Positions 1-9,090 of a stretch of 64,000 nucleotides of DNA are shown here, piece by piece. The position numbers were made by a program, and so were the translations under genes. The stretch is from positions 62,001-126,000 of the forward strand of contig NZ_PKRQ01000008.1 of assembly GCF_002855575.1 (NCBI RefSeq), given 5' to 3'. Positions within the stretch are counted from its first letter, which is position 1; the number at the start of each line of letters is the position of its first letter. The notes beneath the pieces were generated by a model that saw only the letters and a list, made by a program, of their open reading frames with translations, did no database searches and was not told where the DNA came from. This stretch comes from Tabrizicola sp. TH137. GTDB lineage: Bacteria; Pseudomonadota; Alphaproteobacteria; Rhodobacterales; Rhodobacteraceae.

Positions 1-197
1 CGGACGATGGTCGTGTACATCGACAGCAGATCACGGGTGATGGGGCCGCCATGCAGCTTGCCCCATGCCCCCAAGGTGCCGAGGATCAGGCCGAGGCCGA
101 AGGCCCCGACCGCGATCAGCAAGGAGTTCCAGAGCCCGGCCAGAAGGGTTGCCCCCCAGCCGGGTGGAGAGAAGGAGAGAAGGCCGAGGGTTTCCAC
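1..197 (-). CDS. Polar amino acid ABC transporter permease, 3' end cut by window edge
   Basis: This is the N-terminal 65 residues of an inner-membrane permease of the HisM/HisQ type, which would form the channel for the binding protein encoded 26 bp upstream. The visible part has a short N-terminal segment, then LLAGLWNSLLIAVGAFGLGLILG, a typical first transmembrane helix, followed by a loop rich in Gly and Lys. I chose the GTG at 197 because translation in this frame gives a permease-like start directly after the binding protein gene. The gene runs off the left edge, so the EAA loop cannot be seen. The family call rests on the helix pattern and on the gene order ATPase, binding protein, permease. 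Confidence 0.7.
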   Translation of the reverse strand, partial: METLGLLSFSPPGWGATLLAGLWNSLLIAVGAFGLGLILGTLGAWGKLHGGPITRDLLSMYTTIV

Positions 198-223
198 GCC
201 CCTCTGTCCGCCGGGCCTGCGCC

Positions 224-1000
224 TCAGTTCCCGTAGATCGAGGAGGCGAAGTAGCCTGCCGTGATCTTGTCATAGGTGCCATCGGCCAAAACCCCGGCGA
301 TGCCCTTGTTGAAGGCGGCCTTCAGCTCTTCCTCGCCCTTGCGCAGGCCTACGCCCACGCCAAGGCCCAGAACCGAAGGATCATCGGCCACGGTTCCCTT
401 CACTTCGCAGCAGGCCTGGCCTTCGGGCGTGGCGAGGAAGGCATCCAGAGCGATGCTGTCTGCCTGAATCGCGTCGATCCGGCCTGCGACAAGGTCCTGG
501 TTCGCCTCATCCTGCGTCTGATAGGTCTTCACCTCGGCGGCGACGGGGGCGAAATACTTCTCGACATAGGCCTGATGAACGGTGGAGACCTGAACCCCGA
601 TGATCTTGCCGGTCAGGCCTTCGGGCGTGGCGTCCATCTCCATCCCCTTGGTGCCGACGACGACGGTGGGGGTGTTGTAATACTTGTCCGAGAAGTCGAT
701 GGTCTTCATCCGCTCTTCGGTGATCGACATCGACGCCATGATCGCGTCGATCTGGCCAGCCGTCAGCGCCGGGATGATGCCGTCCCAGGCCACCGGCACG
801 ATTTCGCAGGTCAGGCCGCCGGCCGCGCAGATCGCGCCGATCATCTCCACCTCCCAGCCGACCCAGGCGCCGCTGGCATCCTGGCTGGCGAAGGGAGGAT
901 AGGCTTCGGCGGCGATGCCCACCTTGACGTTCTGCGCGCTGGCGGCGCCGGCCATCAGGCCGAGGGTCAGCGCAAGGGCGGCGGTCATGTTCTTTTTCAT
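224..1000 (-). CDS. Periplasmic polar amino acid binding protein of ABC transporter
   Basis: This 258-residue protein is a family 3 extracellular solute-binding protein (ArgT/HisJ/GlnH type) that captures an amino acid in the periplasm. A Sec signal peptide covers about residues 1-22, with Lys near the start, a hydrophobic core and cleavage after ASA. The mature part has the usual family blocks: YPPFASQDA, GWEVEMIGAI, PALTAGQIDAIMASMSIT and VGTKG, and a DAIQAD block in the second lobe. Length is normal. It lies between the ATPase gene (35 bp upstream) and the permease, all transcribed leftwards. The ligand cannot be read from sequence; lysine, arginine, ornithine and octopine-type compounds are all possible. 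Confidence 0.88.
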   Translation of the reverse strand: MKKNMTAALALTLGLMAGAASAQNVKVGIAAEAYPPFASQDASGAWVGWEVEMIGAICAAGGLTCEIVPVAWDGIIPALTAGQIDAIMASMSITEERMKTIDFSDKYYNTPTVVVGTKGMEMDATPEGLTGKIIGVQVSTVHQAYVEKYFAPVAAEVKTYQTQDEANQDLVAGRIDAIQADSIALDAFLATPEGQACCEVKGTVADDPSVLGLGVGVGLRKGEEELKAAFNKGIAGVLADGTYDKITAGYFASSIYGN

Positions 1001-1034
1001 CGGTCAGACTCCCTGATTTGGTTTTTTCCCCCTC

Positions 1035-1847
1035 TCAGCCCACGGACCGGAGGAATTGCTGAAGGCGCGGCGATTGCGGTGCGCCGAAGACCTGATCGGG
1101 CGGGCCCTGTTCTTCGACCTGCCCATTGGCGAGGAAGATGACATGGCTTGCCACTTCCCGCGCGAATTTCATCTCATGCGTGACGAGGATCATGGTGCGG
1201 CCCTCTGCGGCGAGGCCGCGGATGACTGCGAGCACCTCGCCGACCAGTTCGGGGTCGAGCGCGGAGGTGGGTTCGTCAAAGAGCATCGCCCGGGGTTCGA
1301 TGCAGAGGGCGCGGGCAATGGCGGCGCGTTGCTGCTGGCCACCGGAAAGGAAAGCGGGGTAGCTGTCGGCCTTTTCGGCCAGGCCGACGCGGGCGAGCAG
1401 GCTGCGGGCGCGGTCGGTCGCCTCGGCCCTGGAGACGCCGAGGACGTGGACGGGCACTTCGATCAGGTTGTCGAGCACTGTCTTATGGGTCCAGAGATTG
1501 AAGCTCTGGAACACCATGCCCAGACTGCGGCGGATGCGTTCGATCTGGCGACGATCGGCCGGCCCGCCACCATCGGGACGCTGGCGGACCTCTTCCCCGG
1601 CGATGACGATGCGGCCCGCGCTGGGGGTTTCAAGGAAGTTGATGCAGCGCAGCATGGTGGATTTGCCGGACCCGGAGCCCCCGATGACGGCGATGACATC
1701 GCCTTCATGGGCGGTCAGATCGACGCCTTTCAGAACCTCATGCGGGCCGAAGGACTTGCGCAGGCCTTCCACCCGGATCGCCTCGGTGGCGCTCTTGTCC
1801 GTCAGGGGAACCGTAACGCCCAAACCCGCGCCCACCTTGTTGTTCAT
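1035..1847 (-). CDS. Polar amino acid ABC transporter ATP-binding protein
   Basis: This 270-residue cytoplasmic ATPase drives the amino acid importer encoded downstream. The Walker A motif GGSGSGKST lies at residues 56-64, the signature is LSGGQQQR, Walker B is AMLFDEPTSALDPE, and the switch His is in LVTHEM. The insert around residues 85-100 and the spacing match the HisP/GlnQ group. A 20-residue N-terminal extension precedes the first beta strand, so a later start is possible, but none has a better ribosome site. It is the first gene of a leftward operon ATPase, binding protein, permease. This order is common for opine and basic amino acid importers. Confidence 0.9.
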   Translation of the reverse strand: MNNKVGAGLGVTVPLTDKSATEAIRVEGLRKSFGPHEVLKGVDLTAHEGDVIAVIGGSGSGKSTMLRCINFLETPSAGRIVIAGEEVRQRPDGGGPADRRQIERIRRSLGMVFQSFNLWTHKTVLDNLIEVPVHVLGVSRAEATDRARSLLARVGLAEKADSYPAFLSGGQQQRAAIARALCIEPRAMLFDEPTSALDPELVGEVLAVIRGLAAEGRTMILVTHEMKFAREVASHVIFLANGQVEEQGPPDQVFGAPQSPRLQQFLRSVG

Positions 1848-2093
1848 CCGGAGAACAGGTTAGCCGCGCCAAGCCCCGGTCTGGCAAGAGAAATCGTTTT
1901 GTGCCCGAAAGGCCCGCCCGGAACGGCCTCACCCCGGATGACGTCTGGGTGAGAAAGCGGCCCTCAGAGGCCTTCGCGCCGCCCTGGAGCGGCAATAATC
2001 GCACCTGCGTCATGCTGCCGCACTTCCGTGGACCGACCGCATGGCCACCTCGGGTTGAACCGACCCGGGGCGAGAAGAAGGAGGAACAACAGG

Positions 2094-2510
2094 ATGTCTG
2101 GACTTTTTCGTGGAACCTGGATCGTCGTCGCATGTCCGGATGGGGCGATGATCCTTGAAAATGCCGGATGCATGCGCAATCCCGACTTGCGCCTGATCGA
2201 CCGTATGGATGCGCCGGATACCCCGCGCCCGGAGGGCTGGGCCACCCTTCCCGAGGTGACAGATCGCAGCCGTCTGGCCACCACCGCGCTGGCGGCGCAG
2301 CTTGTGGGGCGGCTGGCGCGCGAGGCGGCGCGTGGGCGGGCGGAGCGGCTTGTCCTGGCGGCGCCGACGCCGCTTCTGGATGCGATACGGGCCCGCCTTG
2401 ACGAGGAGTTGCGGGCGCGGGTCGTGTTGGCGCTGCCGAAGACTCTGACGCGGCAACCGCTGGGAAAGATCGTGACCGAAGTGAATGCCGCCCTGGGGCA
2501 GGCGGCCTGA
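2094..2510 (+). CDS. Host attachment family protein (AtsE-like)
   Basis: The product is a 138-residue protein of the 'host attachment' family (Pfam Host_attach), named after a gene needed for bacterial attachment to plant cells; the biochemical role is unknown. Family traits seen are the start WIVVACPDGAMILEN, a central RLVLAAPTPLLDAIRARL strand-helix, and the C-terminal KTLTRQPLGKIV block. I chose the ATG at 2094 because GAAGGAGGA lies about ten bases upstream. The upstream extension in the same frame has no ribosome site and is rich in Arg. It is monocistronic, and no signal peptide or membrane segment is present. Confidence 0.8.
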   Translation: MSGLFRGTWIVVACPDGAMILENAGCMRNPDLRLIDRMDAPDTPRPEGWATLPEVTDRSRLATTALAAQLVGRLAREAARGRAERLVLAAPTPLLDAIRARLDEELRARVVLALPKTLTRQPLGKIVTEVNAALGQAA

Positions 2511-2716
2511 GCGGGATCAGCGAACCCCGGCACCTGGCCGGTGAGGGAGACTGGCGTCCTGACCCGGCAAGGCGGCAGGGATGGGGTTTGCGGCGCCCCG
2601 GCGGAATGCCGCCCAAACCCCTGAAATGATATACTTTCAGGTAGCAGGATGGCTTTCGTCGGTCTTGCACCCCATGCTGGAATGCATAGACTCCGGGTGA
2701 CGCGGAGAAGTGGGTC

Positions 2717-3058
2717 ATGATGATTGACGTGGATGTCATCACGGAAGTGCGCGAAACGCTGGGAGACGACACCTTCCGCGCCTTCGTGAAACGCATGCTG
2801 GCAGAGGTGGAGGAGACCACCGCCAGACTGACGCAATTGCTGGCTGAGGGTGATTTCGAAACACTGGCGCGGACGGCACATCGGACATCGGGTTCGGCGG
2901 CCAGCATTGGGGCGAAGGCGCTGCATGCGGCGCTGAAGGAAATCGAGAACGTCGCCCGAACCGAGGATGCGGTGCGGCGCTTGCCCCAGCTCATCGCGGC
3001 CATACCCGGCCGCGCGCAAGAGACAGGGGATGCCCTTATCTCGGCGGTTGCGGGTTAG
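2717..3058 (+). CDS. Stand-alone Hpt phosphotransfer domain protein
   Basis: This 113-residue protein consists of a single histidine phosphotransfer domain. The likely phosphorylated residue is His55 in ARTAHRTSGSAASIGA, which matches the Hpt consensus AHxLKGSSxxxGA except that Leu-Lys is replaced by Thr-Ser. Such proteins carry phosphate between a hybrid histidine kinase and a response regulator. No kinase or regulator is encoded nearby, so its partners are elsewhere in the genome. The ATG at 2717 follows a weak GGAG. It is convergent with the LysR gene at 3163. Function beyond phosphorelay is not predictable. Confidence 0.8.
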   Translation: MMIDVDVITEVRETLGDDTFRAFVKRMLAEVEETTARLTQLLAEGDFETLARTAHRTSGSAASIGAKALHAALKEIENVARTEDAVRRLPQLIAAIPGRAQETGDALISAVAG

Positions 3059-3162
3059 GGCGCCGCGGAGGCATCGGGGCGGCCGTCGCGGCAGGGTCTT
3101 TCAGGCGTCTGCTGGACATAGCCTGATGTTATCAAAACGATGAATGCAGGTTTGTCTGAGGT

Positions 3163-4113
3163 CTAGCGCCGCCAGACGACGGCGTTTTCGTGACGCAGGA
3201 TAAGCTGCTGCATGGAGTTGAAGGACTCCACCACGAAATCCGCGAAGCTGGCGGCGGCCGGGTTGCCTCTCGGGCCTGCGAGGCGCAGGACACCGAGGTT
3301 GCGCTGCGGCTGCGGGATATCGACCGGCAGGACGGCGATGCGGTTCTGCTTGCGTTCGGCGAAATAGACCGAAAAGGGCAGGACAGCGAGGGCATCGGTT
3401 TCCGCCATGTAGTTGATGACGGAAAGGAGCGATCCGCCGGAATAGCGGATATCGAGATCGGAGGAACCGAGCGAGGAGCGGATGGCGAAGAGATCGGCCA
3501 GAAGCGGTGAGCCGGGGAGGGGAGCGACCCAGGGGTAACGGCCCAGATCGGCGGTTGTCAGCCGCTTTGCACGTTGCAGGGGATGGCCCTGCCGACAGCA
3601 GGCCACATTGCGCGCCGCAAGAATGGGAATGAATTCAAGCCCCTCTGGCTCGCCAGAGGTTCCCAGAGGCACGATGCCAAGATCAAGCTGGTCGGATTGC
3701 AGGCCGAGGGCCACTTCGGAGAGGTTCCCGTAGCTTTGCTGGAACATCACGTCAGGGTGGTGGTTCTGGAAGTTGGCAATGATCCGGCTGACCATCGCAT
3801 CCATGAAGAAGGGCACGCCACCGACGCGCACCAGCCCGCGGGTGCCGCGCAGGAGGCTTTGCACGGCCTCGGTCGCGCGGCGGCTTTCGGCGAGGATGCG
3901 CCGCCCATGTGCCGCCAGCTGCATCCCCAGCGGTGTTGCCTGAAGGGGGCGACGGTCCCGGATGAAAAGGGGCTTGCCGACGCGCGCCTCCAGCTGGGCC
4001 AAGGCGCGCGACATGGCGGGTTGCGACAGTCCCAACGCCGCCGCGCCCTTGCTGACGCTGCCGGCATCGACGACGGCAGAGAGCTGAATGAGGTGGGATT
4101 CGCTGAGCTTCAT
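3163..4113 (-). CDS. LysR-type regulator, divergent from the aromatic catabolic operon
   Basis: This 316-residue protein has an N-terminal LysR helix-turn-helix at about residues 5-63 (GSVSKGAAALGLSQPAMSRALAQLE) and a C-terminal effector-binding domain. It is transcribed away from the hydroxyquinol dioxygenase gene, with 87 bp between the two starts. This is the standard arrangement for a LysR activator that responds to a pathway substrate or intermediate and represses itself. The 87-bp spacer contains an AT-rich stretch near 4114-4140 that may hold the promoter. The effector is unknown; GbpR or Cbl-like and PcaQ-like members share this HTH. Confidence 0.85.
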   Translation of the reverse strand: MKLSESHLIQLSAVVDAGSVSKGAAALGLSQPAMSRALAQLEARVGKPLFIRDRRPLQATPLGMQLAAHGRRILAESRRATEAVQSLLRGTRGLVRVGGVPFFMDAMVSRIIANFQNHHPDVMFQQSYGNLSEVALGLQSDQLDLGIVPLGTSGEPEGLEFIPILAARNVACCRQGHPLQRAKRLTTADLGRYPWVAPLPGSPLLADLFAIRSSLGSSDLDIRYSGGSLLSVINYMAETDALAVLPFSVYFAERKQNRIAVLPVDIPQPQRNLGVLRLAGPRGNPAAASFADFVVESFNSMQQLILRHENAVVWRR

Positions 4114-4200
4114 AACAAAATGGTATATTGATCTTCCGAAAAGTCATCAGCCGACCGGATCGCGCCACCTAACCTTTGTGCTGGAAGAGGGGGAGCGGGC

Positions 4201-5085
4201 ATGGACGGGCATCACGCCAGTTCGGAAGGCCACAGGATCGCGGCGGCGTTGCGCCAGCGGCTGGATGCCGCTGCACCGGGGCGTCTGGCGGATGCTGTCC
4301 GCCTGATCACGGCGCATGCCTTCCAGATCATCGCGACCTTGCGGCCAAGCCCGGAGGAACTGGATGCCGTGGTGCAGTTCCTGACCGAAGTCGGCTATGC
4401 GACCGATGCGCGGCGGCAGGAATGGGTATTGCTTGCCGATGTCTTCGGGCTGTCCGACGGCGTGATGAACGGCGACGAGGGAACGCCCGAGGGGGTGACA
4501 CCCTCGGCCCTTGCCGGGCCCTTCTATCGGGCCGATGCGCCACTTCTGCCATTGGGCGCGGACCTCTGCCGGAACGGGGAAGGTGATCCCCTTTCGGTGC
4601 GGGGGCGGGTGCTGTCTCAGGCGGGCGAGGGGCTGGCCGGGGCTGTCGTGGAGGTCTGGCACGCCAATGCCTTGGGTCGCTATGAGAATCAGGACCCGGA
4701 TAACCAGCCCGAGCATAACCTGCGCGGCAGGTTCATCACCGATGCCGATGGCCAGTTCCGGTTCCGCACGATCCGCCCGGCGGGCTATGCCTTGCCGGAT
4801 GACGGGCCGGTGGGCCAATTGGCGCGCCGGATCGGCCTTTCGCTGGACCGGCCCGCGCATATTCACTTTGCGGTCACGGCGCCCGGCCACCACCGACTTG
4901 TGACCGCGATCTTCGATGGCAGTGACGCGGCCATCGACAGGGACGCCCTGTTTGCCGTCAAGCCCGGGCTGATCGGGGATTTCCGGCCCGATGGCCCCGG
5001 ATGGGCGCTGGATGTGGTGCTGGTGCTTGCCGGTGCCGATGGCGGCAGCCCGCAGAAACCCAAGACCCATGACATGGAAGGATGA
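4201..5085 (+). CDS. Hydroxyquinol-type intradiol ring-cleavage dioxygenase (copy 1)
   Basis: This 294-residue enzyme of the catechol/hydroxyquinol 1,2-dioxygenase family opens an ortho-dihydroxylated ring using non-heme Fe(III). The iron ligands are visible: a Tyr in GRYENQD, a Tyr in AGYALPDD, and two His in RPAHIHF. The N-terminal dioxygenase helical domain spans about residues 20-95. Hydroxyquinol (1,2,4-trihydroxybenzene) is the likely substrate because maleylacetate reductase follows in the same operon; chlorocatechol is an alternative. GGGGGAG precedes the ATG by six bases. The end overlaps the next start by four bases (ATGA). A second, different copy lies at 14234-15115. Confidence 0.87.
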   Translation: MDGHHASSEGHRIAAALRQRLDAAAPGRLADAVRLITAHAFQIIATLRPSPEELDAVVQFLTEVGYATDARRQEWVLLADVFGLSDGVMNGDEGTPEGVTPSALAGPFYRADAPLLPLGADLCRNGEGDPLSVRGRVLSQAGEGLAGAVVEVWHANALGRYENQDPDNQPEHNLRGRFITDADGQFRFRTIRPAGYALPDDGPVGQLARRIGLSLDRPAHIHFAVTAPGHHRLVTAIFDGSDAAIDRDALFAVKPGLIGDFRPDGPGWALDVVLVLAGADGGSPQKPKTHDMEG

Positions 5086-6047
5086 CGAAAATGGCCCTCG
5101 TCACTGGTTACCATCATCTGACGATGAGCACGCATGGCGTGCAGGAAGATTACGATTTCTACACGAAGATCCTCGGTCTCTATTCGGTCAAGCGGACTGT
5201 CCTTTTTGACGGCACGCTGCCGGTCTATCACCTTTACTACGGGTCGCGCTCGGGGGATGCCTCGACCATCATCACGACCTTTCCCTTCAAGAAGCCGGGA
5301 ATCTATGGCCGTCGCGGCACGAACCAGACGCGGACGATCATGCAGTCGATCCCCGTCGGTTCTTCGGCCTTCTGGATCGAACGGTTGAACCGGATGGGGG
5401 TTCCGGCGACGGCGACGGAACGTTTCGGACTGAGCCGGGTCGCCTTTGCCCATCCGTGCGGCATTCCGCATGAGCTGGTGGAAAATCCCGCGGACAGCCG
5501 CCCTTCCATCGTGAACGAGGCGCAGGGGATCGGGGCGCAGCAGGGCATCCGGGGCATCTATGGCGGGGCTGTCGCGGTGATGGACACCTCGGCAATGGAA
5601 GAATTCCTGGATATCGGGATGCAATTCGCCCGCGAGGGCAGCGATGACCGGGGCAGTCTGTGGATGGTGCCAGCGGCCAAAGGGCGGACGGCGGCGCTGG
5701 AACTGATCCTTGACCGGGACAGCGCACAGGGGACCTGGACGCTGGCGGGTGGGACGGTCCATCACCTCGCATTCGATACCGGGAACGAGGAGAACCAGAT
5801 CGCCCTGAAGGCCCGGCTGGAGGGCATGGGCTATACGGATGTGAGCGAGCAGAAGGATCGCAACTACTTTAAGTCGATGTACATGCGCAGCCCGGGCGGC
5901 GCGCTGTTCGAACTGGCCTGGACGGTTCCGGAAGGCTGGGCCAAGGACGAACCCGCCGATGCCATCGGCCAGTCGCTGGTCTTCCCGCCGTGGTTCGAGG
6001 ATCGGCGGGCCGAGATGGAGGCCGGGCTGGAACCGGCGGCCTTCTGA
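5082..6047 (+). CDS. PcpA/LinE-type extradiol (hydroquinone) ring-cleavage dioxygenase
   Basis: This 321-residue protein belongs to the vicinal oxygen chelate superfamily, in the group of PcpA, LinE and MhqO, which cleave hydroquinones with Fe(II). The expected metal ligands are a His in GYHHLTM near the start, a His in GGTVHHLAF about residue 228, and a Glu in ALFELAW about residue 277. Length matches PcpA (about 320). Most relatives act on hydroquinone or chlorohydroquinone and give a gamma-hydroxymuconic semialdehyde or acyl halide that feeds maleylacetate. It overlaps its upstream neighbour by four bases and the esterase by one base, so the genes are translationally coupled. Confidence 0.82.
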   Translation: MTKMALVTGYHHLTMSTHGVQEDYDFYTKILGLYSVKRTVLFDGTLPVYHLYYGSRSGDASTIITTFPFKKPGIYGRRGTNQTRTIMQSIPVGSSAFWIERLNRMGVPATATERFGLSRVAFAHPCGIPHELVENPADSRPSIVNEAQGIGAQQGIRGIYGGAVAVMDTSAMEEFLDIGMQFAREGSDDRGSLWMVPAAKGRTAALELILDRDSAQGTWTLAGGTVHHLAFDTGNEENQIALKARLEGMGYTDVSEQKDRNYFKSMYMRSPGGALFELAWTVPEGWAKDEPADAIGQSLVFPPWFEDRRAEMEAGLEPAAF

Positions 6048-6706
6048 TGCCGGGCATAGCGGATCATCTTCTGCTGGGGTTGCCGCCCGCGGCCGCGAAG
6101 GTGGTCTGCGTGTTCCTGCACGGGCGGAACCAATCGCCCGAGGAGATGAACGCAGCGGTGATCCGGCGTCTGTCGGATTTGCCGGTCTGTTTCGTGCTGC
6201 CAAGGGCAGGCGAGGCCAACTGGTACAGTGCACGTGCCATTGATGCGCTGACCAGCGCGACACGGGAGGAACTGGGTCAGTCACTGGCGGATCTGGAGCG
6301 GCTGATTGCGGCCTTCCGCAGCGCGGCGGGAGATGTTCCTTTGCTGCTTGCCGGCTTCAGCCAGGGGGCGTGCCTTTCGCTGGAACATGCCTTTTCGGGG
6401 CGCGCCGCGCCGGATGCCGTGGTGGCCTTCACGGGTTGCCGTGTCGGCCTTTCGGGCTGTGAACGCGCGGCGGATCTGACGGCCGGGCTGCCGGTGTATC
6501 TTTCCGGTGGCAGTGACGATCCGTGGATTCCGGTGGCGGCCTTTGCAGAGGCCGCCATGGAACTGGGTCGGTGTGGTGCCGCCTTGCGCGCGGACCTGTT
6601 TCACGACCGGGCCCATGAGGTTTCGGAGCCCGAAATCGCGATGCTGGACGGGATACTGATGGACCTTTCCGCAGGGCAGCGGCCGAGGATGGAGGCTGCG
6701 CGATGA
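6047..6706 (+). CDS. Phospholipase/carboxylesterase-type alpha/beta hydrolase
   Basis: This 219-residue serine hydrolase is of the Abhydrolase_2 (YpfH/EstB) family. The nucleophile is the Ser in GFSQGA, the acid is an Asp in GGSDDPWIP and the base is the His in DRAHEVSEPE; an oxyanion HGRNQSPEE block lies at about residues 24-32. The ATG at 6047 overlaps the stop of the dioxygenase gene (TGATG), which fixes the start. Such hydrolases are often linked to PcpA-type dioxygenases (MhqD-like) and may open a lactone or ester formed from the cleavage product. The actual substrate is not established. Confidence 0.82.
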   Translation: MPGIADHLLLGLPPAAAKVVCVFLHGRNQSPEEMNAAVIRRLSDLPVCFVLPRAGEANWYSARAIDALTSATREELGQSLADLERLIAAFRSAAGDVPLLLAGFSQGACLSLEHAFSGRAAPDAVVAFTGCRVGLSGCERAADLTAGLPVYLSGGSDDPWIPVAAFAEAAMELGRCGAALRADLFHDRAHEVSEPEIAMLDGILMDLSAGQRPRMEAAR

Positions 6707-7764
6707 TCCATCCCTTTGTTTTCCCCGGTCTATCGACACGCGTCGTCTTTGGCCATGGAACGCTGGCCGCGGTGCCGGAAGAGGTGGCGCGTCTTGGCCA
6801 TTCGCGTGCATTGGTGCTGTCCACGCCGCAGCAGGAAGAGCAGGCGAAGGCCCTTGCCGCCACACTTGGGGAGCGGGCGGCGGGGGTCTTTGCGGGGGCG
6901 GTGATGCATACGCCGGTGGACGTGACGGAGGCCGCGATTGCTGCCTTCCGCGCCCATGGGGCGGATTGCGTCGTGAGCCTTGGGGGTGGATCGACGACCG
7001 GACTGGGCAAGGCCATCGCGCTGCGAACCGGGGCGGATCAGGTGGTGGTGCCCACGACCTATGCCGGGTCCGAAATGACGGATATCCTGGGCGAGACGGC
7101 CGCCGGGGAGAAGACCACACGCCGGGACCCGGCGATCCGGCCCGAGGTGGTGGTCTATGACGTTGACCTGACGCTGACCCTGCCGGTTGGCCTGACGGTC
7201 ACCTCGGCACTGAACGCCATCGCCCATGCGATGGAAGGGTTCTATGCCCCGGACCGGAACCCGGTGACGGAGGCCCTGAGCCGCGAAGCCATGGTGGCCT
7301 TTCGGGACGCGCTGCCTGTTCTGATGCAGCATCCGCAGGATGCAGGGGCACGGGCCCAGGCGCTTTTTGCTGCCTGGGGCTGTTCCCTGACGCTGGGGCA
7401 GGTTTCGATGGCGCTGCATCACAAGCTGGCGCATGTGCTGGGCGGCAGTTTCGGGCTGCCCCATGCAGAGACCCATGCGGTGCTGCTGCCGCATACGACG
7501 GCCTTCAACGAGGATAGCGTGGGAGGCTTGCTGGACCCTATCGTACGGACCTTCGGGGAGGGGCGGGCGGGCGCAGGACTGTGGCATTTCGCAAGTTCCG
7601 TCGGTGCGCCGATGCGACTGGCCGATCTGGGGCTGTCATCATCCGATCTGGACCGCGCGGCCGAGATCGCGACCCGCAACCCCTATGCCAATCCCCGGAC
7701 AATTGACCGGGATGGCATCCGTCGCCTGCTGCAAGACGCCTTCGACGGGCGCTGCCCGGACTGA
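6703..7764 (+). CDS. Maleylacetate reductase
   Basis: This 353-residue enzyme of the iron-containing alcohol dehydrogenase fold reduces maleylacetate to 3-oxoadipate with NAD(P)H. It has the glycine-rich VSLGGGSTTGLGKA motif at about residues 91-104 and the VPTTYAGSEMT block. Like other MacA/TfdF enzymes it lacks some of the metal-binding His residues of true iron dehydrogenases, although HHKLAHVLGG is present. It overlaps the esterase by four bases. Maleylacetate reductase is the shared next step for both the hydroxyquinol and hydroquinone branches, so it ties the two dioxygenases into one pathway. Confidence 0.87.
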   Translation: MIHPFVFPGLSTRVVFGHGTLAAVPEEVARLGHSRALVLSTPQQEEQAKALAATLGERAAGVFAGAVMHTPVDVTEAAIAAFRAHGADCVVSLGGGSTTGLGKAIALRTGADQVVVPTTYAGSEMTDILGETAAGEKTTRRDPAIRPEVVVYDVDLTLTLPVGLTVTSALNAIAHAMEGFYAPDRNPVTEALSREAMVAFRDALPVLMQHPQDAGARAQALFAAWGCSLTLGQVSMALHHKLAHVLGGSFGLPHAETHAVLLPHTTAFNEDSVGGLLDPIVRTFGEGRAGAGLWHFASSVGAPMRLADLGLSSSDLDRAAEIATRNPYANPRTIDRDGIRRLLQDAFDGRCPD

Positions 7765-7808
7765 CTGATCGCCATCACGGCGAAACGAAACAAAGGGAGG
7801 AGAGAGAG

Positions 7809-9083
7809 ATGATCACCAGACGGAAACTTCTGAAGACCGGAGCGGCAACGGGTCTTGCCATGGCCACACCGGGCCTGTTCGCCCCCGCCATCGCGCAAGG
7901 TGCGAAGATCCGTATCGGCTATGTCAGCCCGCAATCCGGGCCTCTGGCAGGGTTTGCGGAGAGCGACGCCTATAACATCGAGAGCTTTCTGGCGACGTCG
8001 GTCGGCCAGAACTTCGAAGTGATCGTGAAGGACAGCCAGTCCGATCCGAACCGCGCCGCCGCGGTGGCAAAGGAACTGATCGTGGATGACGAGATCAATC
8101 TGATGATCGTCGCCTCCACCCCGGAGACGACCAACCCCGTCGCCACCACCTGCGAGGCGGAGGGGATGCCCTGCATTTCGACCAAGGCGCCGTGGCAGCC
8201 CTGGTTCATCGGGCAGCAGGGCAACCCGGGCGACCCAGCAAGCTGGCAGCCGTTCGACTTTGCCTTCCACTACTTCTGGGGGCTGGAGGACGTGATCGCG
8301 GTCTTCCTGAACATGTGGAACCAGATCGAGACGAACAAGCAGGTTGGCGGGCTGTTCCCGAATGACGGCGACGGCAATGCCTGGGGCGACCCGAATGTCG
8401 GCGTTGGCCCCGGCTTTGCGGCACAGGGCTATACCCTGAACGATCCGGGGCGGTATCAGAACCTGAACGACGATTTCAGCGCCCAGATCAACGCCTTCAA
8501 AGCGGCGAATTGCGACATCGTGACGGGTGTGGTGATCCCGCCGGATTTCACCACCTTCCGCAATCAGGCGTTGCAGCAGGGCTATAACCCCAAGATCATC
8601 ACGGTTGCGAAGGCCATCCTGTTTCCGCAATCGGTGGAGGCACTGGGTGAGGCGGGACACAACCTTTCCTCGGAAGTGTGGTGGAGCGCGCAGCATCCCT
8701 TCAAATCCTCGGTCACCGGACAATCGGCAGGCGACCTGGCTGCGGATTTCACGGCCAAGACCGGGCGGCCCTGGACGCAGCCCATCGGTTTTGTCCATTC
8801 GCTGTTCGAAGTGGCATCGAATGTGATGGGCCGCGTGGATGACCCGACCGATGGCGAGGCCGTCGCCGCCGCCATCGCGGCGACGGATGTGGACACGATC
8901 GTCGGCAAGGTGGCCTGGAACGGGGCGGGCGTGCCGGATTTCGCCAAGACCAACGTCACCAAGACGCCGCTGGTCGGGGGCCAATGGCGGCGCAAGGAGG
9001 ATGGCACCTTCGATCTGGTCATCGTGGACAACAAGACCGCGCCGGAAATCCCCGCTGCCTCGGCCATGGAGGCGTTGGCCTGA
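7809..9083 (+). CDS. Tat-exported Liv-type ABC transporter substrate-binding protein
   Basis: This 424-residue periplasmic binding protein belongs to the branched-chain amino acid type (Peripla_BP_6). A twin-arginine signal is seen at the N-terminus (TRRKLLKTG, then a hydrophobic segment and AIAQG), so export is by Tat at about residue 30. The mature part starts IRIGYVSPQSGPLAGF, typical of this family. It is the first of five transporter genes inserted between maleylacetate reductase and the flavin monooxygenase, which suggests import of the aromatic growth substrate or a hydroxybenzoate rather than leucine. GGGAGG precedes the start. Confidence 0.88.
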   Translation: MITRRKLLKTGAATGLAMATPGLFAPAIAQGAKIRIGYVSPQSGPLAGFAESDAYNIESFLATSVGQNFEVIVKDSQSDPNRAAAVAKELIVDDEINLMIVASTPETTNPVATTCEAEGMPCISTKAPWQPWFIGQQGNPGDPASWQPFDFAFHYFWGLEDVIAVFLNMWNQIETNKQVGGLFPNDGDGNAWGDPNVGVGPGFAAQGYTLNDPGRYQNLNDDFSAQINAFKAANCDIVTGVVIPPDFTTFRNQALQQGYNPKIITVAKAILFPQSVEALGEAGHNLSSEVWWSAQHPFKSSVTGQSAGDLAADFTAKTGRPWTQPIGFVHSLFEVASNVMGRVDDPTDGEAVAAAIAATDVDTIVGKVAWNGAGVPDFAKTNVTKTPLVGGQWRRKEDGTFDLVIVDNKTAPEIPAASAMEALA

Positions 9084-9090
9084 CTGCATT